Source: Iodidimonas sp. SYSU 1G8 (lineage in GTDB: Bacteria > Pseudomonadota > Alphaproteobacteria > SMXS01). Taken from it: a DNA stretch of 64,000 bases. A program made the position numbers and the translations under genes. The stretch is taken from assembly GCF_039655775.1 (NCBI RefSeq), contig NZ_JBBYXJ010000002.1, forward strand, positions 558,001-622,000, in the 5' to 3' direction. The notes below the pieces were generated by a model that did not search any database, was not told the DNA's origin, and saw only the letters and a program-made list of their open reading frames with translations. The first letter of the stretch is position 1. Every line of letters begins with the position of its first letter. This document shows positions 43,798 to 53,059 of this stretch, piece by piece.

Positions 43798-45105
43798 CTA
43801 TGCCGACTTGGTGAAGTTGAGGTTCAGCTTGAGCAGACCCATCATGATGCCGGGCTGATGCTCGAACGTGTTGCCTTCGCCATATTCCAGGCTGTCGATC
43901 CGGTCGAGCAGCCGATCCCAGGCGATCTGCTGTTCCAGCCGCGAGATGCCGGCGCCGGGGCAGATGCGCGGACCCTGCGAGAAGGTCAGGTGACGGCCCA
44001 CGCCCTTGCGGTCCAGCATGACGTCGTGCGGGCATTCGAACTCGTCCGGGTCCAGATTGCCGGCCGCCCAGCGCATGTGGAGAATGGAGCCCTTGGGCAC
44101 TTTCACGCCCTGGAATTCCTCGTCCTGGATGGTGTAGCGGGTCGACAGGCCCTGCGTCGGCGCGCGCAGCCGCATGCCTTCCTCGGTAAAGGGCCGCAGC
44201 TTGGAGCGATCGTTCTTGATGGTCTTGAACAGATCGGGATCCTCGCACAGCAGCTGCGCCTGTTCGGCGATGGCGTACTGGGTGGTCTCCAGGCCGCCGA
44301 TCAGCATGGCATAGACGATGCCGTTGATCTCGATGTCCGTCAGCTTGCGGTCGAGGGCCTTGTAGTGGACCTGGGTCAGGAACGAGATCATGTCGTCCTG
44401 CGGGTTCTTGCGCTTCTCGACGACCCAGTCGGCGACATATTCCTTGAAGCCGTCCAGAATCCTGAACTGTTCGGCGGTCTCCTCGGGGGTGAGGAGGTTG
44501 CGGTGGCCGCGCCCGTAGACGAAGGCAGCGACCTGCGCGGTGCCCCAGGTCTCCAGCTTCTTCAGGTCGGACAGGGGGAAGCCGAGCACGCTCGCCATCA
44601 CCATCTGCGGCAGGGGGCGGGCGAACTCGTTGACGAAGTCCACCGTGCCGTTGTCGATCCAGTTGTCGATCAACTCATCCGCGAAACGGGTGATCATGGC
44701 GGTGTTCCGCGTGGCGCCGGGGCCGACCCACGGATCGGTCAGCTCCTGACGGTGCGAGCGCCACAGCTCCACGTTCGGGCGCAGGCTGAGAATCGAGACC
44801 TGCATGGCATTGAGCTGCGGGATGGTGCCGTCCGGATTGGGCTTGGGCTTGTCGGACAGGAAGGCCGGAAACCGAACCGGGTCCTTCACCACCAGCGAGA
44901 TGTCCTCGTACTTGCTGAGGATGAAGCCGTCATGGTTTGGCGTGGTGCCTTCGCCGGGAATCCGGTGAACCGGCGCTTCCCTGTGCAGGATCGGATAGGC
45001 CTCGTACCAGTGCTCCTGCGCGCCGGGCGAGAACAGGTCCACGTCCCGCAGGGACATGGGGCACTTCATTTCGGTTTCCGCGGTGCGCGGCGTTGTCCTT
45101 GGCAT
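43798..45105 (-). CDS. Cytochrome P450
   Basis: This P450 of about 435 residues has the heme-binding loop FSQGPRICPGAGISRLE with the axial Cys, the ExxR motif in EEGMRLR, and an I-helix MLIGGLETTQY, in which Glu replaces the more common Asp before the conserved Thr. It is soluble and needs a ferredoxin and reductase, neither of which is adjacent. Two tandem ATGs follow GGGAG; the second (45105) has better spacing. The partner gene downstream is a degenerate SDR. The substrate is unknown. Confidence 0.93.
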   Translation of the reverse strand: MPRTTPRTAETEMKCPMSLRDVDLFSPGAQEHWYEAYPILHREAPVHRIPGEGTTPNHDGFILSKYEDISLVVKDPVRFPAFLSDKPKPNPDGTIPQLNAMQVSILSLRPNVELWRSHRQELTDPWVGPGATRNTAMITRFADELIDNWIDNGTVDFVNEFARPLPQMVMASVLGFPLSDLKKLETWGTAQVAAFVYGRGHRNLLTPEETAEQFRILDGFKEYVADWVVEKRKNPQDDMISFLTQVHYKALDRKLTDIEINGIVYAMLIGGLETTQYAIAEQAQLLCEDPDLFKTIKNDRSKLRPFTEEGMRLRAPTQGLSTRYTIQDEEFQGVKVPKGSILHMRWAAGNLDPDEFECPHDVMLDRKGVGRHLTFSQGPRICPGAGISRLEQQIAWDRLLDRIDSLEYGEGNTFEHQPGIMMGLLKLNLNFTKSA

Positions 45106-45213
45106 CATGGTCTCCCGTTTTCGTCGCGGTCGTGCGGGGTTCAGTCCGCACAGTCATGACTGCAGGTGAACAGGATTGCGCGAAATTTGCAACCGGGATG
45201 ACGGCCTTCCGCG

Positions 45214-48200
45214 CTAAGTGTCCTGCCACGGATCGAGCGACAGCAGGTCGGTAACGCCGCCAATGGCCGCCACATTGCTCGACGTCACCCGCTCGACGGC
45301 GAAGCGCGTCAAATAATGGGGGCCGCCGGCTTTCGGTCCGGTGCCCGAGCGGCCCTCGCCGCCAAACGGCTGGCTGCCGACCACGGCGCCGATCTGGTCG
45401 CGGTTGATGTAGATGTTGCCCACCTTCATGCGCCGCTCGACGCTCTCGATCACCGGCGGCAGGCGGGTGTGCAGCGACAGGGTCAGGCCGAAGCCGGTGG
45501 CGTTGATCTCGTCGCACAGGGCGTCCAGTTCGCTGGCCTCGTACGGCATCAGGTGCAGGACCGGGCCGAATATCTCCCGCTGCAGCGTTTCGCGTTCGGA
45601 AAACACGATCAGATGCGGCGCGAGGAAGCTTCCCTGTGGTGGAACCGTGGCCAAAGTGTGAACTTCCAGTGCCCGTTGGCGCATTTCCTCCACGTAGGCG
45701 GCAAGAGACCGGCGCGCGGACTCATCGATCACGGGGCCGATATCGGTCGCCAAATCCATCGGGTCGCCCAGCCGCAACTCGGCCATGGCGCCCTTCAGCA
45801 GGTCGAGAAAAGGCGCGAAGATATCGCGCTGGACATAGGCGACGCGGGCCGCCGAACAGCGCTGTCCGGCGCTGTCGAAGGCCGAACGCACCAGGTCGAC
45901 AACGGCGCGTTCCAGGAATGCGCTCGAGTCGATGATCATGGCGTTGACGCCGCCGGTCTCGGCGATCAGCGGAATGATCGGCCCGTCGCGCCCGGCAACG
46001 GCCCGATGGATGGAGGCGGCGGTCTCCGATGATCCGGTGAAGGCGATCCCGGCGACTCGCGTATCCGCCGCCAGCGCGCCGCCGACAAGGCTGCCGCTGC
46101 CCGGCACGAAGTGGAGGATATCCGCGGGAATCCCGGCGTCCAGCAGCAGCCGGACGGCGGTGAACGCGACCAGCGGGGTCTGGCCGGCAGGTTTGGCGAG
46201 CACGGCGTTTCCAGCCGCGAGCGCCGCCGCGACCTGTCCGGTGAAGATGGCGAGGGGGAAGTTCCAGGGGCTGATGCAGGCGAACACGCCGCGTCCGTGC
46301 AGACGCAGCCGGTTCTGCTCGCCCACCGGACCGGGCAGGTCCAGCGGCGCGCCGAACAGCCGGCGGGCTTCGGCGGCGTAGTAGCGCAGGAAATCCACGG
46401 CCTCGCGCACCTCGGCGAGCGCATTGGGCACCGTCTTGCCGCCCTCGCGCACGCACAGCGCCATCAGCAGGGCCCGGTCACGCTCGAACAGATCGGCGGC
46501 ACGCTCGAGAATGGCCGCCCGCCGCTCACCGCCCATCAGGTCCCAGCGCGGCGCGGCGTCCACGGCGAGCGCCAGCGCGCGGTCCACATCGTCCAGGCTG
46601 GCATCGGCGGTCCGGCCGACGATCCGCGACGGATCGGACGGGTCCATCACGTCACGCCGCGGTGGACCGGCCTTGCCGCCGACCAGGGGGCCTGCCTCGG
46701 GCGCCTCGGCCAGCGCCTCGGCCATTTCCTCGCGGATGTCGTCGGAGAACGGCGGCTCGGAAACGAGCAGGCCCCGCGCGTTGCGGCGATCCGCCCCGTA
46801 GAGACGCGGTGGCGGCGGTATGGCCGGATGGGGTTTGCTGCGAAGGGCGGCCATGGCCTCGACCGGATCGGCGACGACGGCATCGATGGGGACACCGTCA
46901 TCGGCAAGCCGATTGACGAAGGAGGTGTTCGCGCCGTTCTCCAGCAGACGCCGTACGAAATAGGGCAGCAGGGTTTCGTGACTGCCGACCGGTGCGTAGA
47001 TTCGCGAGGCGATGCCCAGGGTGTCCAGCACCTCCTCGTGCAGCGCATCGCCCATGCCGAACAGGCGCTGGAACTCGAAATCGCGCCGGCCGCCGGCCAT
47101 GGCGTGGATCGCGGCGACGGTATGGGCGTTGTGCGTCGCGAACTGGGCCACGAAAAACTCGGGCGCGGCCAGCATCTGGCGGGCGCAGGCCAGATAGGAG
47201 ACGTCGGTGGCCCCCTTGCGGGTGAAGACGGGATAATCGTCGTGGCCGGCCTGCTGAGCGAGCTTGATCTCGCTGTCCCAATAGGCGCCCTTGACCAGCC
47301 GGACGGGCCAGCGCCGGCCCTGCGCCCGGCCACGCGCCGCCAGCCAATCCAGCACCGCCGGGGCGCGTTTGCCATAGGCCTGGACGGCGAGGCCGAGGCC
47401 GTCCCAGCCGCGCACGCCCGGATGCGCGCTGGCGGCGGCGAGCAGCCGAAGCGACAGGTCGAGGCGGTTCGATTCCTCGGCATCCAGCGTCAGGATGATC
47501 CGCGCCTCGCGGGCCGCGCCCGCCAGCGCGATCAGGCGGGGCAGCACCTCGGCCATGACCCGCTCCCGCTGCGCGGGGTCGTATCGAGGCGACAGGGCCG
47601 ACAGCTTGACGGAAATGCCCGGGCTGGTGAGTGGATCGAAGCCGGGCGCGCCGCGGCCAACAGCGGCGATGGCGTCGAGATACCGGGTCATGAAGGCCTC
47701 GGCCTGCGCGGCGGTCAGCGCCGCCTCGCCCAGCATGTCGAACGAGAACCGGTAGCCGCGTTCCTCCCAGTCCGAAGCCGCGCGCAGCGCGTCCTCGATG
47801 GTTTCACCGATCACGAACTTGCGGGCCAGCAGCAGCATCGCCTGACGGATGGCGGCGCGCACCACGGGCTCGCCGCTGCGTCCGGCCAGGCGGGAGAGAA
47901 GGCTCAGCGGATCGCGGCCGTCATCCCGCGCCAGCCGCAGCACCCTGGCGCCGAGCATCAGGCCGAAGGTGGAGGCGTTGACCAGCAGCGAGTCCGAGCC
48001 GAGATGGGTCCGCCAGGCGGCCGAGCCGATGCGGCTTTCGATCAGGGCATCGGCGGTCGCGGCATCGGGGATGCGCAGCAGCGCCTCGGCCACGCAGAGC
48101 AGCGCCACGCCTTCTTCCGTGGCCAGATCGTATTCCTGCATGAAGCGGTCGATACCGCCGGGCCGCCGCCTGCCGCCGCGCGCGGCCTCGACGAGGCGCC

Positions 48201-48354
48201 GCGCGGTCCGGTCCGTCAGGGCGGCTTCCGCGCCGCTCAGTCGGGCGCGGGGAAGCAGCGCCTCGACGCACGCGCTTTCATCCTCGAGATAGATCGCGGC
48301 GATGGCCTCCAGCCCGGGGTCGTCCGTGTTCGCCATGTGCTCGGGATGCTGCAT
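45214..48354 (-). CDS. putA: Bifunctional proline dehydrogenase/P5C dehydrogenase PutA
   Basis: The 1046-residue enzyme oxidises proline to glutamate in two steps. The FAD-dependent proline dehydrogenase domain (about 75-445) shows ISVKLSALSPRYDP and VRLVKGAYWDSEIK. The aldehyde dehydrogenase domain (about 520-1000) shows ISPWNFPLAIFTGQ, IAETGGVNAM and the catalytic Cys in SAGQRCSAARVAY. There is no N-terminal ribbon-helix-helix DNA-binding part, so it is not the autoregulatory type of PutA, and it lacks the long C-terminal extension. It lies 20 bases downstream of a solute-binding-like gene. Confidence 0.95.
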   Translation of the reverse strand: MQHPEHMANTDDPGLEAIAAIYLEDESACVEALLPRARLSGAEAALTDRTARRLVEAARGGRRRPGGIDRFMQEYDLATEEGVALLCVAEALLRIPDAATADALIESRIGSAAWRTHLGSDSLLVNASTFGLMLGARVLRLARDDGRDPLSLLSRLAGRSGEPVVRAAIRQAMLLLARKFVIGETIEDALRAASDWEERGYRFSFDMLGEAALTAAQAEAFMTRYLDAIAAVGRGAPGFDPLTSPGISVKLSALSPRYDPAQRERVMAEVLPRLIALAGAAREARIILTLDAEESNRLDLSLRLLAAASAHPGVRGWDGLGLAVQAYGKRAPAVLDWLAARGRAQGRRWPVRLVKGAYWDSEIKLAQQAGHDDYPVFTRKGATDVSYLACARQMLAAPEFFVAQFATHNAHTVAAIHAMAGGRRDFEFQRLFGMGDALHEEVLDTLGIASRIYAPVGSHETLLPYFVRRLLENGANTSFVNRLADDGVPIDAVVADPVEAMAALRSKPHPAIPPPPRLYGADRRNARGLLVSEPPFSDDIREEMAEALAEAPEAGPLVGGKAGPPRRDVMDPSDPSRIVGRTADASLDDVDRALALAVDAAPRWDLMGGERRAAILERAADLFERDRALLMALCVREGGKTVPNALAEVREAVDFLRYYAAEARRLFGAPLDLPGPVGEQNRLRLHGRGVFACISPWNFPLAIFTGQVAAALAAGNAVLAKPAGQTPLVAFTAVRLLLDAGIPADILHFVPGSGSLVGGALAADTRVAGIAFTGSSETAASIHRAVAGRDGPIIPLIAETGGVNAMIIDSSAFLERAVVDLVRSAFDSAGQRCSAARVAYVQRDIFAPFLDLLKGAMAELRLGDPMDLATDIGPVIDESARRSLAAYVEEMRQRALEVHTLATVPPQGSFLAPHLIVFSERETLQREIFGPVLHLMPYEASELDALCDEINATGFGLTLSLHTRLPPVIESVERRMKVGNIYINRDQIGAVVGSQPFGGEGRSGTGPKAGGPHYLTRFAVERVTSSNVAAIGGVTDLLSLDPWQDT

Positions 48355-48373
48355 GCTCTTGACATAGCGCGGC

Positions 48374-49588
48374 TCAGGCCATGCTCAACTCGCGCCAGCG
48401 GCGCTGGAGATGGGCGTGTTCGTCCATCACCGTGTTCCAGCAGGTGATCCGCCCGATCCGGTCCCAGAGCGGGCCGCCGAAGCGGCTGTCGCCGGGCTGG
48501 GCGGATACGTTGCCATAGGGGTCGGTGATCGGCTCGGCCGCCGGTTTGCCCTCGTACCAGAAGTTCCATTCGCTGGCGGTCAGGAACCAGGGCACGCTGC
48601 CGGGCACCGGACTGTAATAACCTTCCCGGGCGATGAACGCGCCGGCCCAGCCCGCATTGTACCAGTTGAGGTACTGGTAGGCCGCCTCCAGCGTCGGCCC
48701 GGTCACATGCCGCATGATGGAGAGGCCGGCCGCCCAGCCCCTGTAGCCCTCGGCAAGGCCCGGATAGCCGCATCTGACGCCCCGCGAGCGGGCCCGGGCG
48801 ATGGCGGGCGCCCACATGGACTGGATCACCACCTCGCCGGACTCCATCAGGTCGACCGAATCCTCGAAGCGCTGCCAGAGATTGGCGAAATGGCCCGACC
48901 GCCGCAGGCCGATCAGCTGGTCGACCGTCCGGTCGATCTCGCCGCGCGTCATGTTGCCCTTGTCCGCGTAGATCATCAGGCCGGCCGCTTCCAGCGCCAT
49001 GGCCGCGTCCAGAATGCCGATGGTGGGAATGTCGACCAGACCGGCGCGGCCCGCGAACTCACTGCTCAGCAGATCGGCCCAGCTCGTCACCGGCCGCTCG
49101 ACAAGATCGGTGCGTACCCCCAGCGTATCGGCGTTCAGCATGTGGGGCACCATGGCGATCAGGTCGCGGGGTCCGTCGGCGAAGCGGGTGCTGTCGGCGG
49201 CGTCCAGATACTGGACGGTATAGGGGTTGGTGCCGACACGGGATGTCGCCGTGCCGTCGGGCAGGGTGCCCTGCGTGAAGATCGGCAGTGTCCAGTCCCA
49301 CCACAGGTAGCGGTCCAGTGGTATTCCCTGCAACACGCCGTGGGGCAGCACCAGACGATACGCCCAGTGATCGAGGTCGAAGATATCCATGGTCTCCGGA
49401 CGGTTGATCGCCCGGTCGATCAGGGTGTCCTCGTCCTCCACATGCATCTCGATGCGAAACCCCAGATCCTTTTCCGCCTGAAGCGCGATCTGGCCAATGG
49501 CCGAATAGCTCGGCCCGTAATGGCGAAGGGTGACGTCCCGGAATTTCTGGTCCCAGAAGATGGGGCCGGTATGTGCGTTCTTGTCCAT
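48374..49588 (-). CDS. Extracellular solute-binding protein-like, no signal peptide
   Basis: The 404-residue protein resembles the ABC-type solute-binding proteins of the spermidine/putrescine (PotD-like) group, for example in TSWADLLSSEFAGRAGLVDI and NWYNAGWAGAFIAREGYYSP. The N-terminus (MDKNAHTGPIFWDQKFRDVT) is charged and has no signal sequence, and no permease or ATPase genes are adjacent. Either export is lost, or the fold works in the cytoplasm. The ATG at 49588 follows AGGGGGCG; a longer frame upstream does not give a good signal peptide. It is directly upstream of putA, so a role in proline or amine metabolism is possible. Confidence 0.75.
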   Translation of the reverse strand: MDKNAHTGPIFWDQKFRDVTLRHYGPSYSAIGQIALQAEKDLGFRIEMHVEDEDTLIDRAINRPETMDIFDLDHWAYRLVLPHGVLQGIPLDRYLWWDWTLPIFTQGTLPDGTATSRVGTNPYTVQYLDAADSTRFADGPRDLIAMVPHMLNADTLGVRTDLVERPVTSWADLLSSEFAGRAGLVDIPTIGILDAAMALEAAGLMIYADKGNMTRGEIDRTVDQLIGLRRSGHFANLWQRFEDSVDLMESGEVVIQSMWAPAIARARSRGVRCGYPGLAEGYRGWAAGLSIMRHVTGPTLEAAYQYLNWYNAGWAGAFIAREGYYSPVPGSVPWFLTASEWNFWYEGKPAAEPITDPYGNVSAQPGDSRFGGPLWDRIGRITCWNTVMDEHAHLQRRWRELSMA

Positions 49589-49715
49589 TGGCGTCGCCCC
49601 CTGGCACGACGGAAACGCGGGGCCGCGACGGCACCCGGCTACCCCATGCCGCAAGCGTCTCCAATCCCGCCGGGCAGATCAACTGGTTTGTGCGAGCGGC
49701 CCGGAGTGCCGGTGC

Positions 49716-50537
49716 CTATCCCTGGATGAAGGCCAGCAGATCTTCGTTGAAACGGTCCTGATGGGTCTGGGCCAGCCCGTGCGGCGCGCCCTCGTAAATC
49801 TTGAGGACGGCGCCGGGGACGATCTTGGCGGACATCAGCGCCGAGGCGCCGATGGGCACGATCTGGTCGTCGTCGCCATGCACGATCAGGGTGGGAATAT
49901 CGAACTTGCGGAGGTCCTCGGTGTAGTCCACTTCCGAGAACTCGCGGATACAGTCCAGTTGCCCCTTCAGGCCGCCCATCATGCCCTGCAGCCAGAAGGA
50001 ATCGCGGATGCCTTCCGACAGCACCGCGCCCTCGCGGTTGTAGCCGTAGAACGGCGTGACAAGGTCTTTGTAGAATTGGGCGCGGTTGTCGTAGGTGCCT
50101 TTGCGGATGCCGTCGAACACCTCCAGGGGCAGCCCGCCCGGATTGGCGTCGGTCTTCAGCATCAGGGGCGGTACGGCGCCCAGCAGCACCGCCTTGGCGA
50201 CCCGGCTGGTGCCGTGGCGGCCGATATAGTGGGCGACTTCGCCGCCGCCGGTCGAATGACCGACCATGATGGCGTCCTTCAGGTCGAGCGCCTCGAACAG
50301 ATCGGCCAGATCGTCTGCGTACTGGTCCATGTGGTTGCCATCCCAGGTCTGGTCGGAACGGCCGTGGCTGCGGCGGTCATGGGCGATGACCCGGTAGCCG
50401 GCCTTGCCGAGGAAGACCATCTGGGCATCCCAGGCATCGGCGCTCAGCGGCCAGCCGTGAGAGAACACGACGGGCTGTCCCGTGCCCCAGTCCTTGTAGA
50501 AAATCGACGTGCCGTCCTTGGTCGTGATGGTGCTCAT
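49716..50537 (-). CDS. Alpha/beta hydrolase, non-heme chloroperoxidase type
   Basis: This 273-residue alpha/beta-hydrolase resembles the cofactor-free haloperoxidases/esterases: [14 protein letters not shown] near residue 27, [14 protein letters not shown], nucleophile elbow [14 protein letters not shown], acid in [10 protein letters not shown] and His in [10 protein letters not shown]. It probably acts as a serine esterase with perhydrolase side activity. The ATG at 50537 follows AGGATCG. It stands alone, divergent from the MFS transporter. Confidence 0.9.
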   Translation of the reverse strand: MSTITTKDGTSIFYKDWGTGQPVVFSHGWPLSADAWDAQMVFLGKAGYRVIAHDRRSHGRSDQTWDGNHMDQYADDLADLFEALDLKDAIMVGHSTGGGEVAHYIGRHGTSRVAKAVLLGAVPPLMLKTDANPGGLPLEVFDGIRKGTYDNRAQFYKDLVTPFYGYNREGAVLSEGIRDSFWLQGMMGGLKGQLDCIREFSEVDYTEDLRKFDIPTLIVHGDDDQIVPIGASALMSAKIVPGAVLKIYEGAPHGLAQTHQDRFNEDLLAFIQG

Positions 50538-50716
50538 GGCGATCCTCGCGCATCGGTGCAGACGATGGAAATGAGTGTGGCCGAGTCGCCTGGCGCGCGC
50601 CATCCCCCGGATGACGTAGACCCGCCGCCGAGGCGTTTCAGCGGGCCCGCTGAAAATCCCGGTTTACGCCGTGGGCGAAGCAGCCGAGACTGCGGGCCTG
50701 TCAAAGGGGAGAGTTC

Positions 50717-51961
50717 ATGCGCTGGTACCATGGCTGGAACGTGCTCGCGGCGGCAATCGTCTTTCAGGCGCTGATGATCGGGATCGTGTTCTATGGCTTC
50801 ACCGTCTGGGCCACGCCGTGGATCGACGAATTCCAGGTGGGCCACGGCCTGCTCATGACGGCCAATGCCGGCGCGACGCTGGCCACGGGCGCGCTGATGC
50901 TGATCGCGGGCCGGGCGATGGACCGCTATCCCATGCGGCTTCTCATCATCGGCGGCACGCTGCTGCTGGCGACGGGCATGGTGCTGATCGCGCAGGCGAC
51001 CGCCATGTGGCAGATCATCGGCCTCTACACGACGCTGATCGCGGCGGGTTATGCGTTCTCGACCACGCTGGCCGGTCAGGTTCTCGCCGCCAAATGGTTT
51101 CCGGACCGTGTCGGTTTCGCCGTGGGTCTTGTCTCCCTGGGATCGTCGCTGGGCGGTATCGTCATGCCGCCCCTGCTCGCGACCCTGCTGGTCCGCTACG
51201 GCTGGCGCGACGCCAACATGATGCTTGCCGCCGTGGTTGTCGCGGTCGTGGTGCCGCTGGTCTGGTTCGTCGTCCGGTTCCCGCGGCCCGGCGAGGCGCG
51301 GGCGGCGCCGCAGGACGCGGGAGCACCCGCGCCGGCCGCGGACGAGTCACCGTGGGAATTTGGCGCCGTCTTGCGCGAGCCGACTTTCTGGATCATCGGG
51401 TTCGCCTTCTTCGGCACCAGCATCGCGTCCTACGCCTTCCTCACCAGCATCGGGCCGTATTCCCATGAACTGGGCATCGACCCCCAGGCCATGTCGCTGC
51501 TGATTCCGGTGCTCGCGGTGGCGGGCATCGCGGGCCGTCTGGTCCTGGGCGCGATGGCCGACCGGGTCGACCCGCGCTATCCCTACTGGCTTGCCACCGC
51601 GATCATCTGGGGCACGCTCCTTCTGACGCTGGGGCATCCCAGCTATGCGATGATGATCGTGATCAGCGGGCTCATCGGGCTTGGTGCCGGCGGTCTGCTG
51701 CCGGTCTGCTGCACCATCGTCAACCAAAAGTTCGGCGCGCGCTCGTTCAGCCGGGTGATGGGCATGGCGACACCGTTCTTCTCGCTCGCCGCCGCCAGCG
51801 GGCCGGTGCTGTCGGGGCAGATCCGCGATATCGCCGGGAATTATTCGGCGGCCTTCGCCGTTTATCTGGCCGTCCTGCCGCTGGCTGCCGCGACCATGTT
51901 CTTTCTGCACCGCCGCCCCATGCGCCGGCCCGCGCCGCTGGTTTCGATGGCGGCGGAATGA
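50717..51961 (+). CDS. MFS transporter
   Basis: This 414-residue protein has about 12 membrane segments and begins with MRWYHGWNVLAAAIVFQAL, the start typical of the monocarboxylate/oxalate-formate-like MFS group. A polar central loop with AAPQDAGAPAPAAD separates the two halves. GGGGAGAG lies upstream of the ATG. The substrate is unknown. The CsoR-type repressor begins 44 bases after its stop, but the operator-like repeat there suggests the repressor has its own control. Confidence 0.87.
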   Translation: MRWYHGWNVLAAAIVFQALMIGIVFYGFTVWATPWIDEFQVGHGLLMTANAGATLATGALMLIAGRAMDRYPMRLLIIGGTLLLATGMVLIAQATAMWQIIGLYTTLIAAGYAFSTTLAGQVLAAKWFPDRVGFAVGLVSLGSSLGGIVMPPLLATLLVRYGWRDANMMLAAVVVAVVVPLVWFVVRFPRPGEARAAPQDAGAPAPAADESPWEFGAVLREPTFWIIGFAFFGTSIASYAFLTSIGPYSHELGIDPQAMSLLIPVLAVAGIAGRLVLGAMADRVDPRYPYWLATAIIWGTLLLTLGHPSYAMMIVISGLIGLGAGGLLPVCCTIVNQKFGARSFSRVMGMATPFFSLAAASGPVLSGQIRDIAGNYSAAFAVYLAVLPLAAATMFFLHRRPMRRPAPLVSMAAE

Positions 51962-51984
51962 CGGGAGGAATTGATCGGGCTACG

Positions 51985-52001
51985 ATACCCCGGTAAGGTA
52001 T
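51985..52001. promoter_or_regulatory. Operator-like inverted repeat at the CsoR start
   Basis: ATACC (51985-51989) and GGTAT (51997-52001) are inverted around a CCGGTAA centre, resembling the ATACCCC-type operators of CsoR/RcnR repressors. It overlaps the ribosome-binding region of the repressor gene, which fits autorepression. Confidence 0.45.
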
Positions 52002-52005
52002 GAAC

Positions 52006-52281
52006 ATGGCGCATGCATCGCATCAGGACACCATTCCCCGGCTCAAGCGGGTCGAGGGACAGGTGCGCGGGATCATCCGGATGATCGAGGAGGAGCGCTA
52101 TTGCATGGATATCCTGATCCAGGTGCAAGCGGTCAAGGCGGCGCTCGCCAAGGTCGAGGCCGAGGTGCTCAGGCAGCATGCCGGCCATTGCGTCGAGGAC
52201 GCCATCCGGAGCGGCGATGCCGCCGAACAGCGGCGCCTGTTCACCGAACTCGCCGAGCTTATGGGCAAGTTCCGCGGCTAG
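52006..52281 (+). CDS. Metal-sensitive transcriptional regulator, CsoR/RcnR family
   Basis: The 91-residue helical repressor has RLKRVEGQVRGIIRMIEE and a metal site of the copper-sensing type: Cys in RYCMDIL, then His and Cys in RQHAGHCVEDA (C-x24/25-H-x3-C). It would leave DNA on binding Cu(I) or a similar ligand. I prefer the ATG at 52006 over that at 52000 because the AAGG site has proper spacing and 52000 lies in the inverted repeat. No copper exporter is adjacent, so its target may be elsewhere. Its stop overlaps the stop of the convergent arsC-like gene (CTAG). Confidence 0.85.
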   Translation: MAHASHQDTIPRLKRVEGQVRGIIRMIEEERYCMDILIQVQAVKAALAKVEAEVLRQHAGHCVEDAIRSGDAAEQRRLFTELAELMGKFRG

Positions 52282-52625
52282 AGAATCTCCAGCACCGCTT
52301 CCGGCGGCCGGCCGAGGCGCGCCTTGCCGCCCGCGATCACGATGGGCCGCTCGATCAGGATTGGATGCGCGACCATGGCCGCGACCAATTCGCCGCGGCT
52401 GAGGGCCGGATTGTCGAGCGCGAGGTCCTTGTAGGGCGCTTCCTGCTTGCGCATGACCTCGCGCGGCTCCAGACCCAGCTTGGTGAGGATACCGTCCATG
52501 GCCTCGGCGGAGGGCGGCGTCTTCAGATACTCGATGACGTCGGGCGTGATGCCCCGTTCCTGGATCAGCGCGAGGGTCTGACGGGATTTGGAGCATCGGG
52601 GATTGTGCAGGATGGTCACGGTCAC
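52278..52625 (-). CDS. ArsC-family arsenate reductase-like protein
   Basis: The 115-residue thioredoxin-fold protein has the redox Cys in HNPRCSKSRQTL and the ArsC C-terminal signature PILIERPIVIAGGKARLGRP. This matches the glutaredoxin-linked arsenate reductase family (ArsC/YfgD). No other ars genes are present, so a general reductase role is equally possible. The GTG at 52625 follows GAGAGG. It converges on the CsoR gene with overlapping stop codons. Confidence 0.87.
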   Translation of the reverse strand: MTVTILHNPRCSKSRQTLALIQERGITPDVIEYLKTPPSAEAMDGILTKLGLEPREVMRKQEAPYKDLALDNPALSRGELVAAMVAHPILIERPIVIAGGKARLGRPPEAVLEIL

Positions 52626-52716
52626 GGCTTGCCTCTCGTCCAAAGTTCACCGCATCAATACACGAACATGCCGCCGAGAGCACGAGCAGGCATTGAGACT
52701 TATTATCGCCGGGTAA

Positions 52717-52744
52717 TTGACACTCATTCGCATCGCGATATATA
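52717..52744 (+). promoter_or_regulatory. Strong sigma-70 promoter for bfd, with iron-box-like context
   Basis: TTGACA (52717-52722) and TATATA (52739-52744) are 16 bases apart. The surrounding AT-rich stretch (TTGAGACTTATTATC at 52693-52707 and TGACACTCATTC from 52718) loosely resembles Fur-type iron boxes, as expected for bfd, but no box is perfect. Confidence 0.6.
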
Positions 52745-52770
52745 CAGGGTCATCTCGGAGAGCGAATCGA

Positions 52771-52971
52771 ATGTACGTCTGCATCTGTAACGCCTTACGC
52801 GAAACCCAGGTCCGCCAGATGGCTGTCGAAAAGCCGAAGGCGACCGCGGAAGAGATTTACGCCGCCCTTGGCGTCGATCCGGACTGCGGCACCTGCCTGT
52901 ATTACGCGCAAGACGTGATCGATGCCGAACGCGCCAAGCTCGCCGCTCCGGTGGAGTTGGTGTCGCTCTAA
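52771..52971 (+). CDS. bfd: Bacterioferritin-associated ferredoxin
   Basis: The 66-residue protein is a Bfd-type [2Fe-2S] ferredoxin with the four cluster cysteines at C4, C6 (MYVCICN) and C39, C42 (PDCGTC). It delivers electrons to bacterioferritin to release stored iron. The ATG at 52771 gives the canonical N-terminus; a longer frame from 52717 would start inside the promoter. It is followed 88 bases later by bfr, which has its own promoter. Confidence 0.95.
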   Translation: MYVCICNALRETQVRQMAVEKPKATAEEIYAALGVDPDCGTCLYYAQDVIDAERAKLAAPVELVSL

Positions 52972-52995
52972 CAACCCGTCCATCAGCCTGGGGGT

Positions 52996-53041
52996 TTGAC
53001 CTGGCTGGGGAGCGGGCCTATCCTGTTGTCTTGACGTCAAG
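52996..53041 (+). promoter_or_regulatory. Promoter and operator-like palindrome for bfr
   Basis: TTGACC (52996-53001) and TATCCT (53019-53024) are 17 bases apart. The predicted start point falls on a 12-bp perfect palindrome, CTTGACGTCAAG (53030-53041), which ends 18 bases before the bfr ATG. A regulator bound there would block transcription. Confidence 0.5.
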
Positions 53042-53059
53042 GATTCAAGGAGCGCACCC

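Noticed and set aside
52278-52625. Arsenic resistance operon
   Set aside because: The ArsC-like gene stands alone; no arsenite pump or ArsR repressor is near.
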